Positions 39,961 through 52,900 of a DNA stretch of 64,000 nt are shown piece after piece. Both the position numbers and the translations under genes were made by a program. The stretch is from positions 1,735,501 to 1,799,500 of the forward strand of contig NC_064540.1 of the NCBI RefSeq assembly GCF_023856365.1, in the 5' to 3' direction. The stretch comes from Brienomyrus brachyistius. Lineage: Eukaryota > Chordata > Actinopteri > Osteoglossiformes > Mormyridae. Below the pieces are notes generated by a model, which was not told where the DNA came from, ran no database searches, and saw only the letters and a list, made by a program, of their open reading frames with translations. Numbering within the stretch: the stretch's first letter is position 1; each line of letters begins with the position of its first letter.

Positions 39961-42287
39961 TCTCCCACTGCACTACTGAGCCACCTATCTACCACAATGC
40001 ACCACCCATCTACAAAAATAAAAAAAGCTTGACCCTGTAGCTGTCATTCCTGTTTTAAATAATCCACTTGCCATCAAATATTTCATTCGCCATGTTTCAT
40101 TTGTTTCAGGAGATGATTACAGCTGAGGCCGATGATTTTTTAAATTGATTTATTGGTTTTTAAAAAATCAGATATTTCTTCATTCTTACAAAAAGAACAC
40201 TGACATAATTTACCTGGCCGTCCTACTGAACAATAGAAAATGTTGAAATCTGTAAACATATATATCTCGCAAAGCAATCAAGTGCATAAGGTACAATAAA
40301 ATGGACGTCGGTGATCCACACTCGCATCAGCAGCTCACCTCACATCAGAGAACAGATTAGACATACAATTAAGATACCACCCTTGCAATAATGTTTTTTA
40401 GCATTTTATCAGAGTTAACCTCGAAATCAAATAAAGCCAAAATATATTAAGGAAATTCTACATTTCTCTGTCAGCTCTACAAGAACAATCACAGTCACAT
40501 GACACCATTCCCATAGATACCATCGAGCCATTTATGTCACAGACACATATCAGAACCGGGGTCTGAAACATACATCATCAACAAAAATGTTTCCATTGCT
40601 GCTGCCAGTAAGGGGGGGGGGGAAATGCTTCCTACAGATACCCCCTGCAAATGACTCCAAGGACGTAATCATGAAACACTGTTATGCATAATAATGCATA
40701 TATAATACATTATAATATAGACATAGTGAAATCCACCCTTAAACTCCATTGCAATGTACATGAGGAATCGTAGGGATTATACTGCATCGTACATAGTCTT
40801 TGCGAGCTTTTTGTGCTACCAAAAGGGTTTGGTCTTGTGTGTGTTATATGTATCAACATATAAGGGTCATGGAACATGCATGAGGGCACCATGGAACAGG
40901 GCGTGTGGCGGGAGAGCAGAGGCAGGTCATCAGCTAGCTGCCGGTTATTGTGTAAGTCTGCGCGTGCCTGGGGGTGTGTGTGTGTGTGTGTGGCATGTGG
41001 CGCTTACTGGGGTACAGCATCACGCTCTGCCCTCTGGGGGAAACACTCTAAAGGTGACCTAGATTAGATCAGTGGCATCAGCATGGGGCTGCCTCTCTGC
41101 TGCTTTGTGCCTGAGCACCGGACCGTGGGCCAAAGCCTGGGACCGCCCTACGAAGCGTCTGAGTAATGAGGCCCGACAGCCAAGCAGTGCGGTCGGCCAT
41201 CTTGGCCATGCATTCCCCCTCACGCCGCCCAGAGGATTCTCATAAAACCAGGCTCCCGCAATCCGCTTTATCGGATCACAGATACAATTATTCACTCATA
41301 ATGCATTTCATTTATTATTCCCTGTTATGGTTCCATACGTGTACCGACAGCAAATGAATTAGCCCCCTTTGATGGATGCCCTCTGTTAGCGCTACTGTAG
41401 GCAGGTCTCAATGTCGTTTACCCCACCACATGTTGACCATATATCATGTTGCGCTAATATAGGATACTGCACACAAGAACTACTGCTTATAATTCAGCTC
41501 GCATCAGACTATGCAAGTCCATGTGGTTCATAAAAACTATTCGCATTCAAACCGTTTGAGTTGATTCTGTTTAATATACACTGACATTTCATGCGGTTTA
41601 TATAGGAGACATCGATTAAGACGAACCTCAGGTAATACGAACGATGTACGACACGAAAAAGGAGAGGAAGAATAAGGGCTTAATGACTTTCGCATGTGTG
41701 TCGCATTCGTGAGAATTTCTCTGCAGTTAAATATCCGCGCAAACATTCTTGACAACATTCATAAATAGGTTGCGCGAGGCAATATTTTAAAAAACGTTCA
41801 ATCGCAGGAAAAAGCAGAAGTCCAGCTTCGTTGTCCCAGTTAATGTTCAAGAAGGTTCTTCTTTAACAGAAGGAATGTCTTACTAGGAGTCCATGGAGGA
41901 ATTGCAGTTCGGACTGTCTGTCCATGTTCCAGGGGACCTCCTGCAGAGGTCCAAGACGGCAGCTTTCATGAATACGGACCTTCCTCTCCATGTGACAATA
42001 AGTCATGGTGATCATAGAGCTTTGGGGACGGCGGCCTGATTTTGAAACACATGTCCAAGCCCCCTCCCTCTCATGTCCATCAGAGATGTTTCTAGAAGGT
42101 TTCCTCCTGTCTTGCCAGCGCCATCGCCTGGAGGAGCCCCTTGGTGGAGCCCTTGGTGGGCTGCCGCACACTCAGTCTCCGCACGCTAGTGGCGGGGGTA
42201 GGGCCATAGCAGTTATGTCAGGATTTTCCCACAAGGGATTCAAAGTAGCGAAGTGCTGTTGCCGGGGTGGGGTCTCTGGATCTATCC
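39961..42287. other. Intergenic region downstream of arhgap40, no gene seen
   Basis: Non-coding. It should include the arhgap40 3'UTR on the minus strand just below 42288. A minus-strand AATAAA (TTTATT on plus) occurs at 41310-41315; whether it is used is unknown. Confidence 0.45.
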
Positions 42288-45200
42288 TCAGAGGCCTCTG
42301 TTAGCTGCCGATTTCAGCTTAATCACCCACTCTCCCCCCGGGTTGCTGTTGTACAGGTCCAGCAGGTGGGTGTTGGGATCCAGGCAGTGCTCACCTGCGT
42401 GAAACGACGACACCTCACTGCACTGCACCGTACTGCACCAGAGTGTGCGAGGGCTGTCCCGTTTCGCAGGACGTGAGGAACACTCGCTACTGAAATGGGA
42501 TATTCATCAGCTGTGCGCCAAGTGTACTTACCAATGTTCCCGCCCACTTCATAAATGGCACAGTCATGGTAGGTGAAGCAGCCGTTTCTAATGAGAACAT
42601 GGTCAACAATATATGTGAATAAGTCAAGCGGTCAAACCCTTACTTGTTAACATACAGGAATTAAAAATTCAGCAGGTTTAAGTACTGAAAAATCAGGCAG
42701 TTTCTTTTTACGTAAAGCTAATTCAAATAGCATAGCATCTAGGTAGTTAATAGAATTTTTTTGTTATAATGGAATTAATGCAGATAAATGGTAATTATTC
42801 ATTCTGGTTTCATCAGATTTTATATTTAAGATGTTGTAGGAATACTGGGAATGTAATGTGCGCCGATCTGCTGGGGTACCTTTTCAGCCCTTTGCCACTG
42901 TCAGAACGGCACAAGTCTTGGTGGACCTGGGCCAGCAGGTCTGCCGCGCGAGAGTTGATGTTGAGGTGGACCTCAACGGAGCTGCTCAAGATGTCGCCCA
43001 CCTGAATCTTCACGGTTCGGCAGGGCTGCAGGGAGATGTAGGGGAAAAGCCAAAGGACCTCACTAAAGGGCTCTACAGAGCGTCGTTTAAGAATCCCGGC
43101 GTTCCAGGCTGCTCTGGAGAAGGCAGCTTCCAGACTTCATATGAACTGTTTTTAACCGAGGAGATTCAAATTCAGGGAATCTTTTTGTTGGCCGTTGGGC
43201 GGTAATGCTTAGCTAAAGGCTGCCGGAGACAGACAGACTCACCTCTGAGGGAGGCTTCTCCGGCTTGTCTCGGCTGTCTGTGTGGATCTTCCTCAGGAGG
43301 TTCTTGATGCGCTTATCGTAGAACTGGTACCGCCGGCTGCTGTTCTCGTTCAGCTTGCGGACCTGGCTCATCAGGAAGTTGGGTACCTGTGACCCGAAGC
43401 ATACATTTTTATGTTTACATCCATTTATTTTTTTATTCCAAAACGATGTAGAATTGAGAAGATGGGGATCACCCAGTCCCTGAGCACCTGTGGATTAAGG
43501 GTCTTGCTGAGGGACCCGACAGTGAAATCACCCCAACCCAGGGATTTGACCTGGCACCCTCCTATCCGTGGTCCTAATCCGCCAAGATACACACTGCCCC
43601 AAACACTTCAAGAACACATCAACAGCTACAAGACCTTATGCTTGATACAACTCATATTTTTAATGCCTGTACCTCTTTACAAGTATAACTTCAAAACACT
43701 GATATCTAGAAGAAAATTCTCAATTAAAATTTACTTAGCTGTAGGAGCCTAAATATACTTGTGATAATTTATTAAGTTACATATTGATTTATGTTTAATG
43801 TTCTGTGCCTTTAAGAGTGTCAGCATTGCAAGGGAAGAGGTCAATACTGTGATTAGTCAGTGTAGGATGGACCACATCGGCATTTAACCTCTGTCTGTCT
43901 CACACATTCTTTTTGAAGTACCTCAAAAAACCCCCTGTGATACGGAAACCTTAGCATAAACTGTCTTATTATTTAAGTAAATAGTTTTAAGTTAGAGAGT
44001 GGTCTCGTGGATTTTGTTTTCGCAGGTCGGATAGGGGAGAGTAGAGGCATCAACCCAAGACTCGATATCGAAACTGTAACTTACATCAGCAGCACAGGCA
44101 ATGTGAACATACACTGCATCAAATAATTGAAAACAGCATAAATTCCATGAGGAAAAATATTAATGTTGTTTCAACATTTTGGTCTGTGGTATAATCTTAT
44201 ATATCTATAGCAGAGGTCGCCAATCTTATCCGCAAAGGGCCGGTGTGTAGGCAGGGTTTTGGGGTAACCTTTAGGTCAGCTGTTCAAACCCAGGTGTGAG
44301 GACTCTTCAGCCAATCAGTCCTCTAATTAGTGACCTAATTAGGGAGTTGCAGCGATAGCCTGCACACACTGTAGCCCTTTCTGGATAAGACTGCCCACCC
44401 CTGATCCATAGGACAGCTCTGGTACTCCTCAGAAAAAAAGCCTACCTGACACACACTAGAAAGTTGCCAGGCCGTACACCGTGGAGCACGCCCTTACCGT
44501 CCAGAGCAGGTCCTGGTAGCGAATGAGCAGCCTCATGATGTCAGCTGCCCTCTCCGCTTGCCCCTTCTCCATGCCCTCCGTCAGCCGACTGGGGACGGCC
44601 TTGTGCAAGAAGAGGTTGGGCGCCATGATGGTGGAGACGGCCCACAGGTTCATGCGGTTCCGCTTCTCCCGGGACACCACCTTACTGAGGAACTCCAGGA
44701 GCGCCTGAGTGGGGGAGGAGGTGACGTCACGCTCCTCCTCCAGAAGGGGAACCGGCTCAAAGGATTACAAAAAGCTAACAGGCCCGACTGCGCTTCGCGA
44801 TCCTACTGGTCTAAAAATATGGGCAAATTCTATTGCTCGTACGAACTTTAGGTCATGAAAGTTTCATGTTTTTAAATCAGGTGAGGATCCTATTTGTCAT
44901 TTTTAAAACGGAAAACCTATTCCCTCATGGCTTACGTTAGTCACATTTTATGACTGACGTGGACATAAATCAGCCCCCGTATCTTCAGGAGTCCAGAGGA
45001 GAGCCCCCCCAAAGATCTGCACGGCCCACCGTCGCCTCCTGCTCCTAACACAGAAGCTTAACTGCTGTTCCTAACAGATTCTCTCACCTTGGGTGACTCA
45101 TCGTTATGAAATGAATCCTGTTATCTAACACTTATGTGGGAATCAGTTAAAGAGTAATTCTAACAAAGATTGACAAACACAACGACTGTCATTTATGACT

Positions 45201-48200
45201 CATTTTAGATACATATTATTTATCGGCAATATTTACTGTGGCGACATTTTGAAATAATGCTTATTTCATTTAATTTGTAAGCGATTACATGTCTCAGTTT
45301 TGTTTCCTTGAGGTAACCGGGGGTAGTTTATAGGTTCATAACATTTCCCAGTGAGCATTGCACCAACACACGTGTACCACCATTTACCTACCCAAGCACC
45401 AGGGATTATGGGAAAGTGAGGACTTGCAACTGATCAATGCTGGATTTTTTGGGACAACGTCTGGTGCTAAAAATGCACTTAACGTAAGATGAAAGAGTGA
45501 AATTGGTTTCTTTCACGGACATACAGCCCCTGAGGAACATCCCACTGGAGATACCGTCATGGAGCCCGCGCCGTCTGCACACACTAACCTTCAGTGTGTG
45601 CCGGTTGGCTTCCGGAAGCAGTATGACCAGCAGGTTTAGCATGTGAAGCTTCTGTTTCAGCTCAGGAATGTCTGGAACACAAGCACACATGAGCGATGAC
45701 CAGGCCTGCATTTAAATAGCTGGGAAAATCTCCCCGTCCTCACATATCGTAGGTTAAGTTGGCATTTTGCACATTTTAAGTGGTGTGTGTGACAGTAGCT
45801 CTTTCTATTAGAATCAAGTCACTACAATCCCTTTTGTGTATTACAAATGTAAAATAATTACGCTACAGTTTTAACCATCCATCATAAAATACGATTTATT
45901 ACATATGGTTGTATTATGTCAGTTTGCTAGATCTTATGCAGGTTGTGGCTACACCACAAATGCTAAATGCTGACGTATCATAACGCAAAGGCAGCGGGTT
46001 AATCCCCGTTTCTGATCGCTGCAAGCGGGGGGGCGGGGGGGGAGGGGGATTATTTCCAGAGGTTCCTTCTTTTCTGTCCTTTTGCTCTCTGTGACGTCAG
46101 CAAAGTCGTCAGACGGAAACGGGGAAAGAAGATTAACGAAGGAAAGAAAGAGAGAGAGAGAGATGTTTCGTGTAGAGTAACAGACATTAATGAAAGCTAT
46201 ATAAGGTTTTTCGGTAAACCCATATAACACAAGCCATACTGATTCATTGTAAATCAGCTCCGTTCCAGTGATTCGGTACCTTATTGAAGAATTTTTACAA
46301 TTAAAGTGTAACTTTGTTAATATTGTTATTATTTGTTTGTTTTTAATTATTATTAGATTCCATCCATCTTCCCTGACTGCTCTTCCGGTACAGGATCATT
46401 GGATTATTTATTATGCTTCTATGTTTTTGACTATATTTCGGTACTCTTTATTGCTTAGCAGCTTTAATGAAAAGCAGAGACGGAGAAGTGGAGGCATCCC
46501 CGCTTGGAGGCGCGGACTCACCGCGCACGGCGCTGAACGTGTTGAGATACTCGGCGCTCAGCAGCGGCGACGGCAGCTCGCGGATCAACTTCTTCAGCAA
46601 GGCGGCCGCGTCGTTGGGGCTCACCTCATCCCAGTTGAAGTCCCCAGAGTAAAAAGTGCTCTCCAGTTTCTGCTGCAGCATCTTGGAGCACAAACAAACA
46701 AACGAGCACCTGAGTCTGCAGGCATGCAGCAGCCCTGCAGTAGCTGCTACCCAAACTCAAATACCGTGCTGCCACCTAGTGGTCATCATGTGTTCAAGCG
46801 CTGTACCAAAATGTAAATAGCAGACCATGCTACCTGTTAGTTAGCTAAGCAGCTTCAAAGGCAGATTGTTTAGTCTATATACAGGTTGATTACAATGGAT
46901 GAATGTAACAGGCAGACAAACAAACAGAGTGACAGAAAGAAAGAGCTGAGGGAGGGATGTTGTAGAAGGAAATGTGTTGCCTTTGCCACAGTGTCCGACC
47001 TTAATCCTGGATTGGGACCCCGGAACCCGCAGGATGCCCTCCGAGTCGATGCCCTTCTTCTCCAGGAAGGACAGCAGCTGTGAGAGAGACACGTTAGACC
47101 TGGTCGAGCTCCTCCGGCAGCCGAACCTTCGCTTCAGCATCCGCCAGCGGAACAGCGTTCTGGTCAACGCTGTAGCACCACTGCAATTAATATTAAGCTG
47201 AAACTGCAAAAAAAAAAAACTGCCAGCTACGCACGTCGCTCAGGTGAGTGATTCTTTAAATGCAAATGTACATATTTATGCGTTTTTACAGCTGTTAATT
47301 ACAGTGATTACAGTGAAAAGCCGTGCGTGGGATCACCCTGACGGATGTGCTTACTGCCTGGAGGACGAGAGGGATAGAGGTGCAGGACTTCAGCTTCTGA
47401 TCGCTCTCCACCAGCACGGCCAGAGGAACCCCGAAGAGGGCGCCCTCTGCGATGGGAGACGTGCCCAGGTGGGAGATAAGCGTAAGCACAAGGTCGCCCC
47501 CTACAGGCAGCTCCACTCTCTAGCAAGAGGGGCACTGACCTGGCATCCTCCTCTTGCAGGTCTTGTGCCTCTTGACCTCCAGCTCCAGAAGATCACACAG
47601 GGCGGTCATGTCGATGAGAGCCAGCTGCCGCACTTTCTTCATGTCCGCTTGGGACAGGTCCTGGATGTGGGTAACGCCCAGCCGACACTGGGGGCAGATC
47701 ACCTTCTGCGTGACACAAAGCGTGCACCAAACAACCCAGGTCACAACCACAGCTGATGCACATGCACCGTGAACAAAAATCTGCTAATTATTCTTTCATT
47801 ACCCCCCCCCCCCAATTCTCTCCTCAAAACCATTTTAATGACTTAAATGTGACATATTTAATTACAATACATAGTGATTAACATCATGAACACACCTTGT
47901 ATTTCAAAATTCCATTATTTTTAATTATAGACCTCGTTATTCAATCGCTGGTAAAAAAAAATAAAAACCTTGTTATCTCATCATTGGCGAGTTAATTATA
48001 TTTCCTATTTATAATGAGAGTTTTTCATTTGGTTTCCATAGTCTGGAAATGGCGTGTGGATAGAGAGGATTGTGGGTAGCAGACAGCCGCTTACGGGTAG
48101 AGTGCCGTCATCTTTCCTGCGGGAGGTGCTGTTTTGCGGCAGCTTGGCCTGTTTGAGGAGGATGGCTGCCTGTTCGCAATACGCAATGTCTGTTATGAAG

Positions 48201-51200
48201 ATCTCCTCCCTCTGAGTCCCTACCTGCGGCTCCACACTGACGGCTGAAAGTCATGCAAGGAGACAAACACCTGTAATGAATTCGCATGCTCAGCAGGGGG
48301 CAGCATAAGCACTACTACCGCTAAATAAAATTCTACATATAGTCATCATTAGATGGCAGCACCGAGTTAATAGATATCCTGATTCCCTACAAAAGCTGGA
48401 AGGGCTTCCAGGTAAAATAAGTAAATGACTGTTATACTAGACGTTTCACAAATTCACAGTGAAAGAACTGAGAATTTCTCAGGGACCATTCAAATTAATC
48501 TTCCTGGGTGGCATGCAGAAGTTGATATACAGTACTGTGCAGAAGGTTTTGGCAGTCAAAGGAAATGTTTAAAGCTATAATTTGTATCTGGGTAGTGTAA
48601 TACACAATTTAGTATAAGAACATATGAAAATGTTCTCATAACAGTAACAATAAAAACAAACAGGAATTTCTTATTCTCTCCAAAAACATGTATTTATTAA
48701 ATTTTATCATGAGCTCACTTAATTAAATCTAATCACTTTAAAAAGTCACTGAGGTATTGATTAACCAAGCATGGCACGCTAGTGGTCAAATAAAAAAAAA
48801 CACACGGGTCTATTGGACAGTCGCTGCAAACACTGGGGTGACTTCAGGAGAGGTTTCGAAATGGCGAAGCTGACACACTCTGACAGATAAGGCATCATAG
48901 TTTTACACCAGCATGAAGATCATTTAAGCATCACTTTCTTTGTGACTTTTGCACAGCAACTGTCCATTCAAACACACAACGGCTGAAGCCGACCATTAAC
49001 ATTCAAATCTGAGCAAACGACACCCAAGCATAACCAAGAGGTCAGACAGCTGGCGATTTATTCCCAGCCTGAACGTCGAGTCTGATAATCAGTGATGCAG
49101 AACCTTACATGACCGTTGTGTATGTTATATATAAAGTCTGCTGCTTATCTTGTCTTTGGTTTTATTTAAATTCCAACCATTCATTCACTGTATACACCGT
49201 CTCGCTGTAAGCATTCTGTGCTGTATGGACCTGTCTGCTGCTTTTGTATATCTTACAGAACAGCGTTTCTCAGTCCGGTCCTTGAGGACTCGCAAGCAGT
49301 ACATGTTTTTGCTCCCTTCCAGGTACCTGGGAGGGAGCAAAAATGTAGACTGACTGGCAGGGAGCTGGGAGGGAGTAAATACACTGTCACTGTCACCAAC
49401 AAAGACGCCAAAACAAATTCCTAGTACATATAACACCTGGCCAAACAAAACCAGTTGCGGTTCTGATGTGGTCCAGACAGACATGACCTGGACAGCAGAA
49501 GGGGGGTGTAGTTCATACCTGTCGGAGGGGTCTCCATCCTGCTCTCGGGACTGCGATGCTCAGCGTACTGAGATTCCGGCACAGTGGTCTGGGGGGGAAG
49601 GGGGGGGGGGGAAGACAGACCACGAAATAAAAAGGTTATCTGGAAAATGATTATCCGTTATCCTTTCCCTGCTAAAGCGTTTTTGTGTCTTATCACCTCG
49701 GGGGAGGAGGGAAAGGTGTCGAATCCTCGATATGATCTTACAGACATAATCTTGCAATTTCCATTTCCATGAGAGACAATGGCTGACCTTTGAGCGAGTG
49801 ATTTTCTTTATTCGATATATCTGCTCGCAGTGCACTGTGACAGAGCTCCGGGGGAGCAGCCAGTGCACTGCTGCCCAGATCCTATCAAGGCACCTTTGTC
49901 TGGGGCCAGGTCTGCTACAGCCAGCTGCAGAGGAGACCCCAGACCCTGTGTAACATGCCTCATGGGAAGACGATTCCCAGCTGCTGCTTGTACTTACACT
50001 ATCAGGGGATTCCTGTGCAATAAAATGCAACTTAATATTCAATTCAAATCCATTTTATTTGTATAGCATTTTTACCAAGGGACACTGTCGCGAAGCACTT
50101 TACATTGTCCTGTGCCAAAGCCCCCATTGTAAACCCCATGAAGTAAAAACTCCCCCAGACAGAGGAAGAATCCTATAATAATCTTATGTACGACAATCTG
50201 AAAGCAATTCCTTACTGGCGAGTTCTCTGAAGCAGGGGGTGCTATAAAGGGGGGGGGGAGAGTTAGATTGATAGGGGCCCTAAAAAATCAGGGACAGAAT
50301 CAGATTGATTTGGGGTGGGGGCTCAACATGATATGCTTTCATGTGGCCCAAAGTCTGTACTGGTATCCCTGTTCTAAAGCTTCTAGCATGAAAGCAACTT
50401 ACAAAAAGATTTGTGGAAATGCCTGGATTGCTTATTGAAACAATTCATGGTACTCAAAGGTACAGCAGCAAGATCCTCCTCAGCTGGAATCAGCAGGCAG
50501 GACTTCTCTTGGAGCACTCTGATTACCAGCATGTATAGTTTGGCTTTCATGTGAGCGTCCATCCATCCATCCATCCATCCATCCATCCATCCATCCATCC
50601 ATCCATCCATCCATCCAGTAAACAGATTTGAGGATACAGCACAGTAGAAATGAGCAGACACTGGACCCTCAGCTGTGTCATACCGGGGCGGTGAGCGGGG
50701 CAAATACGTCCCGCACGTCCCGCGGTGAGGGCTTGTTCCTGCGGCGCAGGGAGCAGGTGTAGGAGTCGAGGCGGCGCTGCACGGCGGCGGCCTGCGTGCG
50801 CGTCAGGGTGGAGAGCAGCACCGCCTTCTCCACCTCGTCCTCGTGGCCGCCGTCGACGCCACTGATCAGCGTGGACAGCCCGGCGTCCTGCAGCCACTGC
50901 ACCTCCTGCTCGCCCTCTGGAATATGCCCGCACCCCCCGCCAAGAACATTCAGAGTCACGGTGGGGGGGGGAGTTTCTTCAATGAATTATTGCTCTTGGT
51001 TCTGTAGGTCAAAGTTTGGATAACTAATTACTAAAGAATGGAGTTGGGACAGCCTACCACAGTACAATGCCAAACACCAGGGATGGAGCAGTGAACAGTG
51101 GGCGGGACTATTGAAACCTGCCAATCGCTGCCTGCTTTAACCCACTTCCCATTGGTTACTTTACTGGTTCCTTTTGGATTAACACAGTCAATGTTTGGCA

Positions 51201-51483
51201 AAGTCTAACTAGAAGAGTGGACTCTACACCATACCGATGGCCAATGATTGGCGTATTTACCTGCTCCGCTCCGGCCCTCACCTCACCTTCTGAGTTCTTG
51301 GAGTCGCGCCGGGCGCCGTCCGACTCGCTGTAGGAGCCGCCCTGCCGGATGGTCTCTACCTCGCTCCAGAAGGAGTCCAGGCACAGCTTATCCGGGCGCG
51401 CCGGGGACGGCGTGAGGTCAGCGGCGGCCTGGTCCTGGGAGGTGGCCCAGGGCTCCTCGTTCATCTCGGAGTGGCTGGAGCGT
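42288..51483 (-). CDS. arhgap40: Rho GTPase-activating protein, ARHGAP18/28/40 family
   Basis: GTPase activator that switches off Rho-family proteins controlling actin. Fourteen coding exons with GT-AG borders and compatible phases, 5' to 3' on the minus strand: 51483-51287, 50916-50684, 49588-49519, 48243-48095, 47705-47540, 47446-47355, 47077-47000, 46681-46522, 45671-45589, 44704-44498, 43386-43243, 43025-42880, 42587-42532 and 42394-42288 (TGA stop). They give 1888 coding bases, about 628 residues. Family landmarks: [63 protein letters not shown]. The RhoGAP domain runs from EGALFGVPL to YQDLLWT, with the arginine finger in EGILRVPG, then [12 protein letters not shown] and [14 protein letters not shown]. 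The C-terminal part ([37 protein letters not shown]) is typical of the family. The choice of arhgap40 rather than 18 or 28 rests on adjacency to slc32a1. The first exon is uncertain. Confidence 0.9.
43434..43610 (-). mobile_element. tRNA-derived SINE in arhgap40 intron
   Basis: On the minus strand, GGTGCCAGGTCAAATCCCTG is a B-box-like promoter. It is followed by TCCCTCAGCAAGACCCTTAA and GCTCAGGGACTGGGTGA, the body typical of several teleost tRNA SINEs. It is diverged, with no clear duplication. Confidence 0.55.
44211..44403. mobile_element. hAT-type MITE in arhgap40 intron
   Basis: 193 bases starting CAGAGGTCGCCAATCTTATC and ending GATAAGACTGCCCACCCCTG: imperfect terminal inverted repeats of the CAG...CTG hAT kind. 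It is flanked by ATCTATAG (44203-44210) and ATCCATAG (44404-44411), an 8-base duplication with one change. No coding capacity. Confidence 0.8.
48528..48915. repeat. Fish DNA-transposon-like repeat fragment
   Basis: Begins ACAGTACTGTGCAGAAGGTT, a word common to the ends of dispersed fish DNA elements. It continues AT-rich through TCACTTAATTAAATCTAATC and ends near GACACACTCTGACAG. I recognise it as repetitive in style but cannot name the family or find its other end. Confidence 0.4.
49261..49360. mobile_element. Truncated hAT-like MITE with central palindrome
   Basis: CAGCGTTTCTCAGTCCGGTC resembles a hAT terminal repeat, but the matching right end is not found. The core at 49306-49343 is a 38-base palindrome (TTTTTGCTCCCTTCCAG, GTAC, and its complement with one mismatch) able to form a strong hairpin. 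Confidence 0.5.
50041..50180 (+). repeat. Common fish interspersed repeat (TTTATTTGTATAGC type)
   Basis: TTCAAATCCATTTTATTTGT, AGCATTTTTACCAAGG, GCACTTTACATTG and CCCCAGACAGAGGAAGAATC follow the order of a very common teleost repeat. It lies in an arhgap40 intron. Family name not assigned. Confidence 0.5.
50558..50617. repeat. (ATCC)n microsatellite
   Basis: About 15 copies of ATCC, 67 bases beyond the donor of the 50916-50684 exon, inside the intron on the minus strand. It may descend from a V-SINE tail. Confidence 0.9.
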
Positions 51484-52348
51484 CTGTGAGGGCAGAGGAA
51501 TGCGGTTGTCGGGGAGGGGGGGATTAGTGAGACACAGTTCTGTTTAGATAGGGTGGAACTGAACTCAGGGTATATGTACCCACACTGCATCTGCCCCACT
51601 GCCATCCCATCGCACCGCATCTGGCCCACTGTCATTCGCCTACGCTGCATCTGCTCCACACTGCATAAACCACACTGCATCTGCTCCACACTGCATAATC
51701 CCCACTGCCATCCTCTCATGCAACATCTGCCCCACTGCTTAACACCTACACTGCACCTGAACCACTGCCTTCCCCCTGCACTGCATCTGCCGGGTGCCAT
51801 CCTCTTATACTGCATCTGGGGGGCTGATTGGCAGGTATATACCAGTGAGACACCAATCACAGTTAGCCAGTTAAGAAAAAGCACTGTATATGCAGCACAT
51901 TCCAGTGAGCGTGGTCAAGCATTGAGACAGGGACCCCTCCACACACTCATGTTAATAATTTCACCAGTTTGTACGGCCTTTTTCACTGCTCTCTCTCACG
52001 TGAGGTAAGGGACACACATACACATGTCATGTTTACAGAAAGGTTTCTTTTGATGATGAAAAAAGCTTACAGACTGAAGTGGAGCAACTAAACGCAACAG
52101 GGTATAAACATAAACCCACTGAGTAACTTTCATCATTATCTGATCTGAGATGCCAGAACCACTAAAACAAAACAGTCAGAGCAAACACTCCTGTATTAAC
52201 ATACCCTTTAATCCATGGAAATTCCAAATGTGCTTCTAACCGAACATCAAAAATGCACAGCAATCGAAAGGCTTCTGTCCGGGTTTCAGGGCTCCCATTT
52301 CTTCATGGTTTTCCGTCTAACTGATTCACACACTGTATCAGCCCAAAG

Positions 52349-52550
52349 CAGCGGTTCTCAAAGTCGGTCCTCGGGCCCCACTGCCCTGCTTGTTTCCCAG
52401 CTCTCCCTGCTCCACACACTGCTGATTGACTGAACACACCTGATCCAGGTAACCAGAAGCTGAAAGACAGCTGGGACCTGTGTGTGGGGCAGGGATAGCA
52501 GGAAAACAAGCAGGGCAGTGGGGCCTGAGGACCAACTTTGAGAACCGCTG
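52349..52550. mobile_element. hAT-type MITE with long terminal inverted repeats
   Basis: 202 bases. The first about 46 bases (CAGCGGTTCTCAAAGTCGGT onward) are repeated inverted at the right end (ACTTTGAGAACCGCTG) with few mismatches. Flanks GCCCAAAG (52341-52348) and CCCCAAAG (52551-52558) form an 8-base duplication with one change. CAG-GGTTCTCAA ends are typical of hAT elements. Non-coding. Confidence 0.88.
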
Positions 52551-52734
52551 CCCCAAAGCCATTCGGATGATAAATCAACCTTTCCAACGTGCTTCTAATC
52601 TCCTCCCATCTTTATGTGACACCTGCCCAGCGGTCAACATCACTATTTTTACTACAAACACAAAGAATACACGCCAATACTCCCATAGTCTGTGAAACAA
52701 CCCAGATGTCAGGGCTACCGTACACATGACCCAA

Positions 52735-52900
52735 TGAGGAGACCTGGGTGGGCTGTGTACGCATATGCCTGTGACCAGAAGGTTGCTGGTTCAAATCCAG
52801 TAGCCTGGAAGGTATCACTGCTAGACCCTTAAAGTGCTGCAGGCAAGCTGCAGCTCTCACCTCTGTATGTAAGACAGGATATGCAATGACCTACGAATTC
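52735..52900 (+). mobile_element. tRNA-derived SINE-like stretch
   Basis: CTGTGACCAGAAGGTTGCTG and the B-box GGTTCAAATCC resemble the head of a fish tRNA SINE, followed by TAGACCCTTAAAGTGCTGCA. It cannot be folded as a complete tRNA gene. Inside arhgap40 intron 1. Confidence 0.45.
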
